Source of the DNA: Magnetococcales bacterium
GTDB lineage: Bacteria; Pseudomonadota; Magnetococcia; Magnetococcales; JADFZT01
DNA: 54,728 nt
Assembly (NCBI GenBank): GCA_015232395.1
Contig: JADFZT010000026.1
Span: 1-54,728, forward strand
Direction: 5' to 3'
The position numbers were made by a program, and so were the translations under genes. Under the pieces are notes generated by a model. It saw only the letters and a program-made list of their open reading frames with translations. It was not told the origin of the DNA and did not search any database. Positions 1 through 8,142 of this stretch are shown here, one piece after another (position 1 is the stretch's first letter; every line of letters starts with the position of its first letter).

Positions 1-2
1 GG

Positions 3-266
3 CTGCCGTTCCGAATTGCCGCTCACGTGAAGATTTGTGTCATGGCCCTCTTGATCCAGAGAGTGGCGGAACTAGCCGTTGGCAAAACGTGGCCACGCAT
101 TCGAGAGGATTTGGATCGTGTGAAGGCCACCTGCTTCAAAATCAATTCTCGCCATATTTTTCGCCGGAATGAAATCCCAGAAGAGGCGGTATCTATCATG
201 AAAGTCCTTGGAATTTCAAAGCCTTCAGAACTATTGGATGCCCGCAAGGAAGTAGAGAAACTGTAG
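3..266 (+). CDS. Transposase, C-terminal fragment (window edge)
   Basis: The reading frame is open from the left edge, so the protein starts outside the window and only about 87 residues are seen. The visible part begins LPFRIAAHVKICVMALLIQR and continues with an acidic and basic helix to a TAG stop. An R-I-x-A-H-V segment followed by a hydrophobic A-L-L-x-Q-R helix is the usual C-terminal end of IS4/IS1634-type DDE transposases, after the catalytic glutamate. The catalytic residues themselves lie outside the window. An internal GTG at 27 is not the real start. Whether the element is intact cannot be decided here. The family call rests on this short tail only, so IS1634 versus another IS4-group family is open. 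Confidence 0.6.
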   Translation: MPFRIAAHVKICVMALLIQRVAELAVGKTWPRIREDLDRVKATCFKINSRHIFRRNEIPEEAVSIMKVLGISKPSELLDARKEVEKL

Positions 267-279
267 TCACACGAGGGGG

Positions 280-741
280 GTGGGGATAACCTGCACAACA
301 TCCCGTTATAAAACGGGATTTTACAAATTTCCGTGTCTACCCGTCAGAAACCCAGGCAAGGGAGAGCTTCCACCTGAACAAGATCTTTTTCGGCATGCGG
401 CCAAGCTATCCTATAAACCCAAGGAAGATGACCGGGCGTTCAAAAAGGCCCTCAAAGCCTACGAAGGGGATCCCCTCTGGCCTGCGCTGGCGAAGCACAT
501 GGCCCGGCGCTCCAGTGAGGCGGATCGGGCGCTGTTGATTGATTTGGCGAAGCATCCGGAAAAGCGGGAGCCGCCTTTATCCTGGGGATTGCAATTTATC
601 GTGCGGGGGGATGTTTGGCTGGATAACAATGAAGGAATCGTGACGCTGGATGAGTTGAGTGAGGAGGCTGGGTTGGCGCCACTTCCCTATCTGGAGGAGA
701 TGCCGCCGGAGTTGGAGGTGGATTGGGATAAGAAAGATTGA
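280..741 (+). CDS. Hypothetical protein, probably the remains of a longer gene
   Basis: An open frame of up to 153 residues. The first 25 or so residues are read through DNA next to the transposase tail and do not look protein-like. From about residue 45 onward the sequence is typical of a soluble helical protein (DRAFKKALKAYEGDPLWPAL), with an acidic C-terminus ending EVDWDKKD. No domain is recognised. The start is unclear: no good ribosome-binding site precedes position 280. The simplest reading is that an insertion element removed the 5' part of a longer gene and left this C-terminal piece. An intact short gene starting at an internal codon remains possible. Confidence 0.4.
   Translation: MGITCTTSRYKTGFYKFPCLPVRNPGKGELPPEQDLFRHAAKLSYKPKEDDRAFKKALKAYEGDPLWPALAKHMARRSSEADRALLIDLAKHPEKREPPLSWGLQFIVRGDVWLDNNEGIVTLDELSEEAGLAPLPYLEEMPPELEVDWDKKD
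302..317. repeat. Short inverted repeat beside the transposase end
   Basis: The 6-bp arms CCCGTT and AACGGG face each other across a 4-bp loop, 36 bases after the transposase stop. This may be part of the element's end or a small terminator. I could not identify a full terminal repeat because the left end is outside the window. Confidence 0.35.
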
Positions 742-806
742 GGCTTGTTGGGGTTGTTCGTTTTTCTCTGGCATTGTCGTGGTGCGCTCTGGATTCCCGC
801 CTGCGC

Positions 807-885
807 GGGAATGACGGGGGGAAACGGGAATGACGGGGGTGAAACGTGGATGACGGGGGGAAACGGGGATGACGGGGGATGAAAC
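807..885. repeat. Four-copy tandem repeat of about 20 bp
   Basis: Four imperfect direct copies of a G-rich unit (GGATGACGGGGGGAAAC and variants) lie at 807-825, 826-845, 846-864 and 865-885. They follow directly on ATTCCCGCCTGCGCGGGAAT (792-811), a common proteobacterial intergenic palindrome. The copies look like expansions of the flank of that palindrome. No gene is seen between 742 and 984. Confidence 0.7.
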
Positions 886-918
886 CTGGGGGAGAGGGAG
901 GGGTTTCTCTCCCCCAGG
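885..918. other. Perfect 12-bp stem hairpin
   Basis: CCTGGGGGAGAG at 885-896 pairs with CTCTCCCCCAGG at 907-918 across a 10-base loop. There is no T-run on either side, so it is a strong hairpin between a plus-strand and a minus-strand gene rather than a classical terminator. It is followed by a run of GTTGAAGTTGTGAA-like short repeats at about 954-980. Confidence 0.6.
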
Positions 919-984
919 GAAGGGCGGGGGGTTATGGGGTTGATGGGGTTTGGGTTGAAGTTGTGAAGTTGTGAAGTTGAAAGG

Positions 985-1221
985 TTAGCAGTAGGACCAC
1001 ATGCGGTCGCAGCGCGCCGGGCGGCCCAAATCGATGTCGTAGCCTTCGTGGGCATCCTCCACAGGGATTTTGCTATACTCCTTGAGATTTTCCTCATTCT
1101 CGAAAAAGACGGTCAGCACATGACCACCACCCAAATCTTCCACCGCATAGGGCTTATCCTCAGTGTCACCATGAAGATCCTTCAAGCTGATGGGGTCGGT
1201 GGTGGCAACGATATCGGTCAT
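985..1221 (-). CDS. Small hypothetical protein with Cys at its end
   Basis: 78 residues, starting MTDIVATTDPISLKDLHGD and ending ARCDRMWSYC. The ATG at 1221 is chosen over the longer frame (to 1248) because AAGGAG stands 8 bases upstream of it. The protein is acidic and soluble, with a predicted beta segment (GGHVLTVFFENEENL) and two cysteines within the last ten residues, which suggests a metal or disulfide site. No family is recognised. It stands alone between a hairpin block and the end of mutM, in the same orientation as mutM. Confidence 0.6.
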   Translation of the reverse strand: MTDIVATTDPISLKDLHGDTEDKPYAVEDLGGGHVLTVFFENEENLKEYSKIPVEDAHEGYDIDLGRPARCDRMWSYC

Positions 1222-1345
1222 TTCAGTGTGCTCCTTGCCCAGAATCATGTTTAGTTGAAACCGTTGTAGCCCTTAATCCAGTTCATAGGGCCATTCGCTT
1301 ACTTACTTCGAGTGGGGTGAGGGGGAAAAGTTCATTGAATGATTC

Positions 1346-2164
1346 TCATTTCTGGCATCCCGGACAAAAACAGGAGGCCCGATTACCCAAGCGAATCTCC
1401 CGGATCTCCCCGCCACAGGTAAAACACCCCTGCCCCTCCCGCCCATACACCGCCAGCTTTTGCGCAAAATAGCCCGGCTTGCCCTCGCTGGAGCGAAAAT
1501 CCCGAAAGGTGGTGCCCCCCTGCTCAATCGCCTCTTGCAGCACCTCTTTCACCACCATCACGAGCCTATTCCAGCGCACCTTGGAAACCTCCCCACTCGC
1601 CACCCCCGGATGAATCCCGGCTCTAAATAGCGCCTCCGCCGCATAGATGTTGCCCACCCCCACCACCACCTTGGCATCCATGATGAAATTTTTCACCGCG
1701 ACCCTCCTCCCCCGGGAACGACCATATAGATAGGCCCCGGTAAAATCCCCCTCCAGAGGCTCCGGCCCTAAATGATTCAAAAGAGGGTGCTCCAGCAATG
1801 GCTGCTCCAGCCACAGCACCGAGCCAAAACGCCGGGGATCGGTCAAGCGCAATAGCAAACCCTGATCAAACAGAAAATCCAGATGGTCGTGTCGGCCAGG
1901 GGAAACACCCCGCTCCACCACCCGCAACACCCCCGACATCCCCAGGTGAATCATCACAGCGCCATCCCCGGTCTCGAACAGGAGATATTTGCCCCGCCTG
2001 GAGATCCCCCGCACCCTGGCCCCCACCCACCGCTCCCCAAGTACCCCCTCCGGCACCGGCCAGCGCAAATCCCCCCGGCGCACGGTGATCCCCACCACCT
2101 CCCGCCCCACCACCAAAGGCCCAAGCCCCCGGCGGATGGTTTCCACCTCCGGCAGTTCAGGCAT
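1346..2164 (-). CDS. mutM: Formamidopyrimidine-DNA glycosylase (MutM/Fpg)
   Basis: This bifunctional base-excision repair enzyme removes 8-oxoguanine and formamidopyrimidines and cleaves the AP site by beta/delta elimination. At 272 residues it has the normal length. The N-terminus MPELPEVETIRRGL carries the catalytic Pro and Glu after Met removal. The helix-two-turn-helix region includes VGVGNIYAAEALFRAGIHP, which holds the conserved N-I-Y-A-x-E. The C-terminal zinc finger CFTC...CPGC (four Cys) is complete. The gene is divergent from the cNMP-domain gene, with 168 bp between the two starts. It appears intact and ordinary. Confidence 0.96.
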   Translation of the reverse strand: MPELPEVETIRRGLGPLVVGREVVGITVRRGDLRWPVPEGVLGERWVGARVRGISRRGKYLLFETGDGAVMIHLGMSGVLRVVERGVSPGRHDHLDFLFDQGLLLRLTDPRRFGSVLWLEQPLLEHPLLNHLGPEPLEGDFTGAYLYGRSRGRRVAVKNFIMDAKVVVGVGNIYAAEALFRAGIHPGVASGEVSKVRWNRLVMVVKEVLQEAIEQGGTTFRDFRSSEGKPGYFAQKLAVYGREGQGCFTCGGEIREIRLGNRASCFCPGCQK

Positions 2165-2332
2165 GCCACACCTCCCTTGGATATCCCAGCCAAAAACCCT
2201 GATTCAAAAGGGAAATGGTGGTGAAAAACGGTTTTGGTCTGTTAATGTGAAGAGCAGTCAAGTACATTCGGCCTTTGATCCTGCATAGTTAGAAAATGGC
2301 AGCGAGGCTCACAGGCAAAGGAGCACCAAACC

Positions 2333-2812
2333 GTGTCCGTGTCGGAACCCGTCTTTAGATTGCTGGGAACACTCCCTCTTTTCAACACCTTCAACGAGCG
2401 CGAAAAACGCCGTATCGCCAGCCTCGACCATATTTTTATGCGTTTCAGCAGCAACGAAATTATTTTCAAGGAAGGGGCCACCGATCAATCATTTCATATC
2501 CTGATCTCCGGCTCCGTGCGCATCACCCGCAATGATCTACCCAACAAAGCCCTCGCCCATCTGAGCCCCGGCGCCATCTTTGGCGAAATCGCCTTTCTCA
2601 CCGGTCGCAGGCGGGGCACCAACGTCATCGCCAACGATTCTGTCATCACCATGAAGCTGGATCACCAAACCCTCCACCGCATGAACCCCACCCTGCGGGA
2701 AGGGATCAAAAACCAGCTGATCGAACTCCTGGCCAACCGGGTCAACCAGCTCAACGACTCCCTGATCAAACGCGCCAAGGTTGACGGATCCGCCTATCCC
2801 GTCAACGACTAA
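2333..2812 (+). CDS. Cyclic-nucleotide-binding-domain protein without DNA-binding domain
   Basis: 159 residues from a GTG start, chosen because AAGGAG lies 9 bases upstream. It consists of one Crp-like beta-roll (about residues 12-130) with the phosphate-binding cassette region GEIAFLTGRRRGTNVIA. A short helix follows and there is no helix-turn-helix, so it is not a Crp/Fnr transcription factor. Proteins of this form act as stand-alone sensors or as regulatory subunits of a partner. Whether it binds cAMP, c-di-GMP or nothing is not visible. It heads a same-strand group with the TPR-like protein and the J-like protein, which may be its partners. Confidence 0.85.
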   Translation: MSVSEPVFRLLGTLPLFNTFNEREKRRIASLDHIFMRFSSNEIIFKEGATDQSFHILISGSVRITRNDLPNKALAHLSPGAIFGEIAFLTGRRRGTNVIANDSVITMKLDHQTLHRMNPTLREGIKNQLIELLANRVNQLNDSLIKRAKVDGSAYPVND

Positions 2813-2877
2813 AGTCCATGGCTCTCCCCCGCTCAACCGCTTATTTGCCCAGGCCGCACCACACACCGGGTCGCACC

Positions 2878-5094
2878 ATGAATAAAAAACGGCACAATCG
2901 CTCCAAGCCCACCCCGGAAGAGATCGCCGCTCTCGGAGAAATCTGCCTCGTCGAAGGACGCTGCCAGGAGGCGATTGCCGCATTCAAAAAACTGATCAAG
3001 GATGACCCCCAGGGAAAATGGAACAAACCCCTCATCGCCGCCTGCCGGGGACGGGCCATGGAACTTTCCCTTTTGGGACAGTTCAACAAAGCGGTGGAGG
3101 TGCTGGAAAAAGGGGCCGAGATGACCGGAACCACCCTCGACCCCGAAGAGTATCTACCCCTGATCGCCCAAGGGGGGGATCAGGAAAAGCTCTTGGATAT
3201 TCTCCTGGCACCCAAATCCACTCTCGCTAAAAAACATCCCAAACTCTGGAACACCCTCTGGGAGTGGATTGCCGCACAGCTGGTGAGTGGTAACACCCCC
3301 TTGAAAAAAAAGCTCCCCGCCGATCATCCCGTGCAGATAGAGTGGAGCGAAGCGAAAAAAGCCCTGGCCGCTTTCAGCCGGGGAGCGGATCGGGAGATGA
3401 ACAAACGCCTGGGCCACATTCCCCCGGACTCCCCCTTCGCCGCCCTGGTCTATCTATTAAGAGGACTCGCCCAGCTGGAAGAGGATATTGATGCCGGATT
3501 GATTCTGCTGAGCCAAATTCCGGATGACTCCCCCTTTTCCGGTCTGGCACTGGCTGGAGAAGTGGCGGGACTCGACAGATACGCCCTGGCCCACACCCTC
3601 CCCCGCCTTGGACCTGCCGGGCAGCTCTTCACCACCGCTCTGAAAGGAATCGAAAGCAGCGGGCTGAGACTCATCAATCAGATGACCGCCATCGCCAACA
3701 ATCCCGCCAAGCTCCACTCATTCCTCCTCACCCACGAGGAGCTTTTCGAGCCGGAAGCTTTGCGCACCCTCTGCCAAAACCTCCTGAGCGCCGCCCCCAA
3801 ATCGATCCGCCGCCACGAAAAACAGTTTGGCCCCATCGACCCCCTGGAGCGGTTCTATATTTTGGCACGGCACGCCGAAAATGAAGGGGATCTGGAACGC
3901 GCCCAACGTTATTGGAACAAAGGCCTCCACGCGCTTAAAGAGGAGCCTCTGGCAGATCAACCCCCCAAGGATCAAGGCGAACGAAACCTGGAGATGGCCC
4001 TCATTCTGCGCCGTCTGGATCAACTGGAGCAGGCCATCGAACCCGAAGCAACCCGCACCAGCTTTCCCCTTCTGGAAGAAAGCCTGACCCTGGATCCCGG
4101 AGAAAAAAACAGCTGGCGGCTACTCCTCTATCGTTATCGACACAACAACGACGAAAAAGCCTACCACCACTGGGTCACCCGGAGCATTGAGCATTTTGCT
4201 GCCGATCCGGAATTTCTCAGCCTGGGCGTGGCCTCAGCCATGGCCCGCAAGGCGTTTAAAAGTGCCGCACACCTGGCGACCAGACAGTTAACCATCGATC
4301 CCGACAACCGGCAGGTGCGACGGGGAGCCATTGCCGCGCATCTGGAGCACGCCCGCAAACAGATCCGTGGTGGTCGCCTGACCCTGGCCCGCAAGGAGCT
4401 TGAGCATGCCCTGGAGCTGGAGCAAAGCTCAAGCGGGCAGGGAATCGTGCAAATTCTTCAGGGATTCATCAAACTCCTGGAGCGGCAAAAAAAAGCGGGC
4501 GATACCGACATCCAGATCGGCATCAAACTCATCGGCAGCCCCATGGCAGGACATTTTTGGGTGATGGTGGAAGCCGAACGGCTGAAACTCCCCATGAACC
4601 ACTATTCCCGCTACCGCAAGGCCTTCTTCCAAAAGGGTGGCGGCAAACCCGAACGGGAAGCTTTTTTGCGGTTGACCGAAATGCTGGAAGCCCTGCCCCG
4701 GCGGGGAGCGCCCATGGCCCGGGAAACCATCAACCGGCTGGACAGCTTTTTTGATAAAGGGGCACAACTCCCCCTCACCCTGGATGAAACCCGATATATC
4801 TGTAAGCGCTTTCACCAGGCCGGGGAGCGGGAATTGCTGCACCACCACATCACCGCCGGGGAGGCCAAATGGCCCGAGGAGGTGATCTATCCCCCGCCCC
4901 AAGAGGTGATTTTGCGCTATCCGGACAACCCCTTTGCCAACCCCATGGCCGACCCCCTCTCCACATCCATTACCGGCTCCCTCTACGGAGACTCCCTGAC
5001 CAAAGGGGGCCATTCGGATTCCGCTCTCTCTCCCCCATCAACCAAAAAACGGGACAAGGATCCCAACCAACTGGAGATGGATTTTGGCCCATGA
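2878..5094 (+). CDS. Large TPR-like repeat protein
   Basis: 738 residues from ATG 2878 (MNKKRHNRSKPTPEEIAAL). A longer frame from 2818 adds 20 residues that are Pro/His/Arg rich, and neither start has a clear ribosome-binding site. The protein is almost wholly helical with TPR-like helix pairs: CQEAIAAFKKLIKDDP and FNKAVEVLEKGAEM near the N-terminus, LERAQRYWNKGLHAL mid-way, and LTLARKELEHALELEQ later. No signal peptide or membrane segment is seen, so it is probably cytoplasmic. The C-terminus ends with a hydrophilic tail (KKRDKDPNQLEMDFGP). It overlaps the J-like gene by 4 bp (ATGA), so the two are translationally coupled. A scaffold or co-chaperone role is inference. Confidence 0.75.
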   Translation: MNKKRHNRSKPTPEEIAALGEICLVEGRCQEAIAAFKKLIKDDPQGKWNKPLIAACRGRAMELSLLGQFNKAVEVLEKGAEMTGTTLDPEEYLPLIAQGGDQEKLLDILLAPKSTLAKKHPKLWNTLWEWIAAQLVSGNTPLKKKLPADHPVQIEWSEAKKALAAFSRGADREMNKRLGHIPPDSPFAALVYLLRGLAQLEEDIDAGLILLSQIPDDSPFSGLALAGEVAGLDRYALAHTLPRLGPAGQLFTTALKGIESSGLRLINQMTAIANNPAKLHSFLLTHEELFEPEALRTLCQNLLSAAPKSIRRHEKQFGPIDPLERFYILARHAENEGDLERAQRYWNKGLHALKEEPLADQPPKDQGERNLEMALILRRLDQLEQAIEPEATRTSFPLLEESLTLDPGEKNSWRLLLYRYRHNNDEKAYHHWVTRSIEHFAADPEFLSLGVASAMARKAFKSAAHLATRQLTIDPDNRQVRRGAIAAHLEHARKQIRGGRLTLARKELEHALELEQSSSGQGIVQILQGFIKLLERQKKAGDTDIQIGIKLIGSPMAGHFWVMVEAERLKLPMNHYSRYRKAFFQKGGGKPEREAFLRLTEMLEALPRRGAPMARETINRLDSFFDKGAQLPLTLDETRYICKRFHQAGERELLHHHITAGEAKWPEEVIYPPPQEVILRYPDNPFANPMADPLSTSITGSLYGDSLTKGGHSDSALSPPSTKKRDKDPNQLEMDFGP

Positions 5095-5417
5095 AAAACC
5101 CCTTCACCATCCTGGCCATCTCTGATCACGCCGATGACGAAACGATCCGGGAAGCCTTCAACGCCCAACTGCAGGCCTTTCCCCAGGAACGTTTTCCCCA
5201 ACGTTACCGGGAAATCCAGGCCGCTTTCCATGCCCTTCAGGATCGTCGGCTGCGGATGCGCCAGCGGCTTTTTGGCAATGGCGATCCGGATCTGACCCCC
5301 CTTTGGACCCAATGCCTGCGTTATACCGCCCCCAGGCGCCCCACCCAAAAAACCTTTCGGGATCTCATGGCGGAGTCCCTCTCGGAATATCGTTTTCCCG
5401 ATTCAGAAAAGAGTTAA
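5091..5417 (+). CDS. J-domain-like protein lacking HPD
   Basis: 108 residues, starting MKNPFTILAISDHADDETI at an ATG that overlaps the previous stop codon. The N-terminal 55 residues follow the J-domain layout: Y/F-x-I-L-x-I, then an A-D-x-x-x-I-R-x-A-F helix, then YREIQAAFHALQDRRLRMRQ as helix III. The HPD tripeptide between helices II and III, needed to stimulate DnaK, is replaced (QAFPQERFPQ). It is therefore probably a J-like structural module that cannot activate Hsp70. The tight coupling to the TPR-like gene suggests they form a complex. The C-terminal 50 residues are basic and unassigned. Confidence 0.65.
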   Translation: MKNPFTILAISDHADDETIREAFNAQLQAFPQERFPQRYREIQAAFHALQDRRLRMRQRLFGNGDPDLTPLWTQCLRYTAPRRPTQKTFRDLMAESLSEYRFPDSEKS

Positions 5418-5548
5418 ACCCTTCCATAGCCCTGAGCCCTCCTCGCAAAAACAAGAAAAATAGCCAAGAAGGATTTCCCGTGGGAGGAAAAACTGGCTAA
5501 AATGGGCTGCTTCACTCAAAAAACGCCAAGAAAGAAAGATCGCATTTC

Positions 5549-6469
5549 ATGACCTTCATCTGGACTCTGACCGCCCTGACACTGGCGACCCTGGCTTTTG
5601 TCTTTTATCCCCTCTTCATGCGTCGGGGAGGACGCCCTCTGCCTGTTGGTGTGGAAGGGGATCCCCGGATTGAACTGGAAAATCAACGGGACTCCCTCCT
5701 GCGGCAGCTGAAGGAACTGGACTACGAAACCTCGGCAGGCTATCTGGACGAGGCGGCCGCCGGAACCACGGCAGGCCAAGTGCGCGAAGAGCTTTCCCAG
5801 GTGTTGGCCAATCTGGATAAACAGGAAAAAGAACCCGACGCCACGACCGACGCCAATCAAGGGGATGACCAAAACGCCGCCCTCAAGCGAACGGTGGATA
5901 AGGCTGGAGGTGCGGTGGCGCTGATTTTGGTGGCGGCCCTCAGCATGGGGCTCTATATCGCCATGGGCTCACCCAAACAAGTCCCCAGCCCCGAACCCCA
6001 GGCTGCGGCTCCCAGTGAGTCGGACATCAACACCATGGTGGCCAACCTCGCTGCCCGCCTGCAAAACGAACCGGACAACATCGAAGGCTGGATGCAGCTG
6101 GGGCGCTCCTATAGCTACATGCAACGCTATGACAAAGCCATCGAGGCCTATGCCCACGTCCTCACCGTGGATTCTGAAAATATGGATGCCGCCGTCGGCC
6201 TGGCTGAATCCCAGGTGAAGGGAAGCGACCCGGAGCAGTTTAGGCTGGGGATTGATCTTTTCAAGGATATCATGGCCAAGGATCCCAACCGCCCCGAACC
6301 CCTCTGGTTCCTGGGATCAATCGCCCTGCGGGGGGGAGAAAAAAATCTGGCCATCGACATGTGGGAACGACTGCTTACGATTATACCCCCTGACAGCCCC
6401 GCACGAGAAACCCTGGAATCAGCCATCGAGGAAGCCAAAAAGTTGCCGGAGCCACAAAACAATCCCTAA
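5549..6469 (+). CDS. ccmI: Cytochrome c biogenesis protein CcmI (TPR)
   Basis: 306 residues. An N-terminal membrane helix (TFIWTLTALTLATLAFVFYP) is followed by a cytoplasmic loop with the CcmI-type segment LKELDYETSAGYLDE. A second membrane helix comes next (about 117-138, GGAVALILVAALSMGLYIAM), then a periplasmic domain with TPR units (GWMQLGRSYSYMQRYDKAIEAY, and PEPLWFLGSIALRGGEKNLAIDMWERLL). CcmI binds the apocytochrome c C-terminus and delivers it to the CcmFH heme ligation complex. The other ccm genes are not in the window, and ccmI stands alone between the J-like gene and tatA. The length and the two-helix topology match the family. Confidence 0.85.
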   Translation: MTFIWTLTALTLATLAFVFYPLFMRRGGRPLPVGVEGDPRIELENQRDSLLRQLKELDYETSAGYLDEAAAGTTAGQVREELSQVLANLDKQEKEPDATTDANQGDDQNAALKRTVDKAGGAVALILVAALSMGLYIAMGSPKQVPSPEPQAAAPSESDINTMVANLAARLQNEPDNIEGWMQLGRSYSYMQRYDKAIEAYAHVLTVDSENMDAAVGLAESQVKGSDPEQFRLGIDLFKDIMAKDPNRPEPLWFLGSIALRGGEKNLAIDMWERLLTIIPPDSPARETLESAIEEAKKLPEPQNNP

Positions 6470-6554
6470 CCGCTAAAAATCACCGGGAAGCCTCCACCAC
6501 CCACTTCCCTGTGAAAAATCATCAAAATCCATGAAATTCTCAAGAAAACAGGGC

Positions 6555-6574
6555 AAGCGGAAGCTGGCGCTTGG
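6555..6574. terminator. Hairpin after ccmI
   Basis: CAAGCG and CGCTTG arms flank an 8-base loop in the ccmI-tatA gap, which also holds a pair of GAATTC sites. The arms are short and no T-run follows, so termination is only possible. Confidence 0.3.
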
Positions 6575-6675
6575 GATTGCCTTGCTGTAGAATTCGTGCG
6601 TTTAATAACGCTTGAGTCAAAACTAGAGCTTCAGCCCAAAACCCGGGCTTTGCCTTCAATCTGGAGAATGCCACC

Positions 6676-6903
6676 ATGTTTGGTTTGGGAGCCACGGAAC
6701 TCATCATCATTCTGGTGATCGTCCTGATACTCTTCGGTGCTGGAAAACTCCCCAAAGTGATGAAAGATGTGGGGCGTGGCGTGAAAAGCTTCAAAAGCGC
6801 CATGAACGAAACCGAAGAGCAACTCAAAAATTCGACCGAATCTTCTGAACCTTCCGCTATCGAAGGGGAAGTGAAGAAGGACGACAACAAGGCCGCAAGC
6901 TAA
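6676..6903 (+). CDS. tatA: Twin-arginine translocase subunit TatA
   Basis: 75 residues: a short N-terminal membrane helix (MFGLGATELIIILVIVLILF), the F-G-x-x-K-L-P hinge as FGAGKLPKVMKDVG, an amphipathic helix GRGVKSFKSAMNE and a charged tail. TatA polymerises to form the translocation pore for folded twin-arginine proteins in the inner membrane. A GGAG sequence lies about 10 bases before the ATG. It is first of a tatA-tatB-tatC cluster with gaps of 16 and 3 bp, certainly an operon. Confidence 0.97.
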   Translation: MFGLGATELIIILVIVLILFGAGKLPKVMKDVGRGVKSFKSAMNETEEQLKNSTESSEPSAIEGEVKKDDNKAAS

Positions 6904-6919
6904 GGTGGAGTGACCCTTT

Positions 6920-7357
6920 ATGCTTGGAATGGGCTGGTCTGAAATCTTCATTATCGTAATCATCGGACTCCTGGTGATCGGGCCTGACAAGCTGCCCGAA
7001 GTAGCCAGGGGAATCGCCAAAACGATCCGTCAGGTGCATCGTTTTGCGAACGATATCCGCGACTCCATCAACCTGGATGAGCTTGAAGCCAGCACCAAAC
7101 CCGGCACGCCCCAAAATCCCCACCAGCCTCCGGGGAGTAGCGGACTGGAAGGGCTCAATCCAGATCATGGACTGGGCACCGGGCCAAACACTGGACTGGA
7201 CACCAGACCAGAGCCAGGGCTTGATCTCTCCAGCGACATGGATGAAGACCCCACCCCTGTGGAACCGGTCCAAGCCAAACCGGAACCGGTCGATACCGCA
7301 CAATCGCATTCCCACGGGGCAGAACCAAGCCCCAACAAAGGCCAAACCAACGCTTAA
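6920..7357 (+). CDS. tatB: Twin-arginine translocase subunit TatB
   Basis: 145 residues. The N-terminus MLGMGWSEIFIIVIIGLLVI is the TatB membrane helix with the conserved Glu at residue 8. PDKLPEVARGIAKTIRQ is the hinge and start of the amphipathic helix. The tail from about residue 60 is Pro/Gly/Asp rich, with short imperfect repeats of the type GLxPxxGLGTGPNTGLDTRP, and is probably disordered. TatB with TatC forms the receptor for twin-arginine signal peptides. It lies between tatA and tatC. Confidence 0.95.
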   Translation: MLGMGWSEIFIIVIIGLLVIGPDKLPEVARGIAKTIRQVHRFANDIRDSINLDELEASTKPGTPQNPHQPPGSSGLEGLNPDHGLGTGPNTGLDTRPEPGLDLSSDMDEDPTPVEPVQAKPEPVDTAQSHSHGAEPSPNKGQTNA

Positions 7358-7360
7358 GCC

Positions 7361-8116
7361 ATGGAACACGAAGATAAAGCACCGCTCCTGTCCCACCTGA
7401 TCGAACTCAGGCAGCGGATGATGACCTCGGTCTTCGCGATCCTGATCGCCTTTTTGGCCTGCTATGGGTTTGCCGAAGAAATTTTCAGCTTCCTGGTCAA
7501 GCCCCTGCGGGAGGTGATCGGCCCGGACGCCAAAATGATCTATACCGGGCTCCACGAGGCTTTTTTCACCTATCTGAAAGTCTCGTTTTTCGCTGGGCTC
7601 TTTCTGGCACTACCGGTTGTCTTCAGTCAATTTTGGCGATTTGTGGCGCCAGGGCTCTACCAGCACGAAAAAAAGGCCTTTTTGCCATTTTTAATTATCA
7701 CCCCACTGCTTTTTTTCCTGGGGGGAAGCCTCGCCTATACGTTCGTCTTTCCGTTGGCGTTTAAATTTTTTCTGGGATTCACCTCCCCCACCATCGAGGC
7801 GCTGCCAACCCTCAAAGAATATTTGAGCCTGGTGATCAAACTCATCTTCGCCTTCGGCCTCGCCTTTGAGCTGCCGGTGGCGCTGGTTTTGCTCATCAAA
7901 GCCCAGGTTACTTCTGTTTCGTCCCTGGTGGCCAAACGCAAGTATAACATCGTACTCGCCTTCGTCGCCGCTGCGATTCTTACCCCACCCGATCCATTCA
8001 CCCAAATCTTTTTGGCCATTCCCATCATGGCCATGTACGAAATTTCCATTTTGATCGGGCGCAACATCGAAGCGACCCGAGCCAAACAAGAAGCCACAGT
8101 AGACAAAGAACTTTAA
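7361..8116 (+). CDS. tatC: Twin-arginine translocase subunit TatC
   Basis: 251 residues with six predicted membrane helices. The N-terminal LLSHLIELRQRMM is the signature cytoplasmic segment that takes part in binding the twin-arginine motif, and the conserved F-x-P/A-P-x-L-Y appears as FVAPGLYQHEKKAF. The gene begins 3 bases after tatB. TatC is the multi-spanning receptor component of the Tat complex. Normal length and intact. Confidence 0.97.
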   Translation: MEHEDKAPLLSHLIELRQRMMTSVFAILIAFLACYGFAEEIFSFLVKPLREVIGPDAKMIYTGLHEAFFTYLKVSFFAGLFLALPVVFSQFWRFVAPGLYQHEKKAFLPFLIITPLLFFLGGSLAYTFVFPLAFKFFLGFTSPTIEALPTLKEYLSLVIKLIFAFGLAFELPVALVLLIKAQVTSVSSLVAKRKYNIVLAFVAAAILTPPDPFTQIFLAIPIMAMYEISILIGRNIEATRAKQEATVDKEL

Positions 8117-8142
8117 GCCAATCCGAAATTGGACCCAAAACG

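Noticed and set aside
1335-1352. ATGAGAATCATTC on the minus strand looks like half of a Fur box
   Set aside because: It lies across the stop codon of mutM and is not upstream of any gene in a useful position; only one half is good.
4429-5013. 194-codon minus-strand frame under the TPR-like gene
   Set aside because: Shadow of the real plus-strand gene, which has clear helical repeat structure and overlaps correctly with its neighbour.
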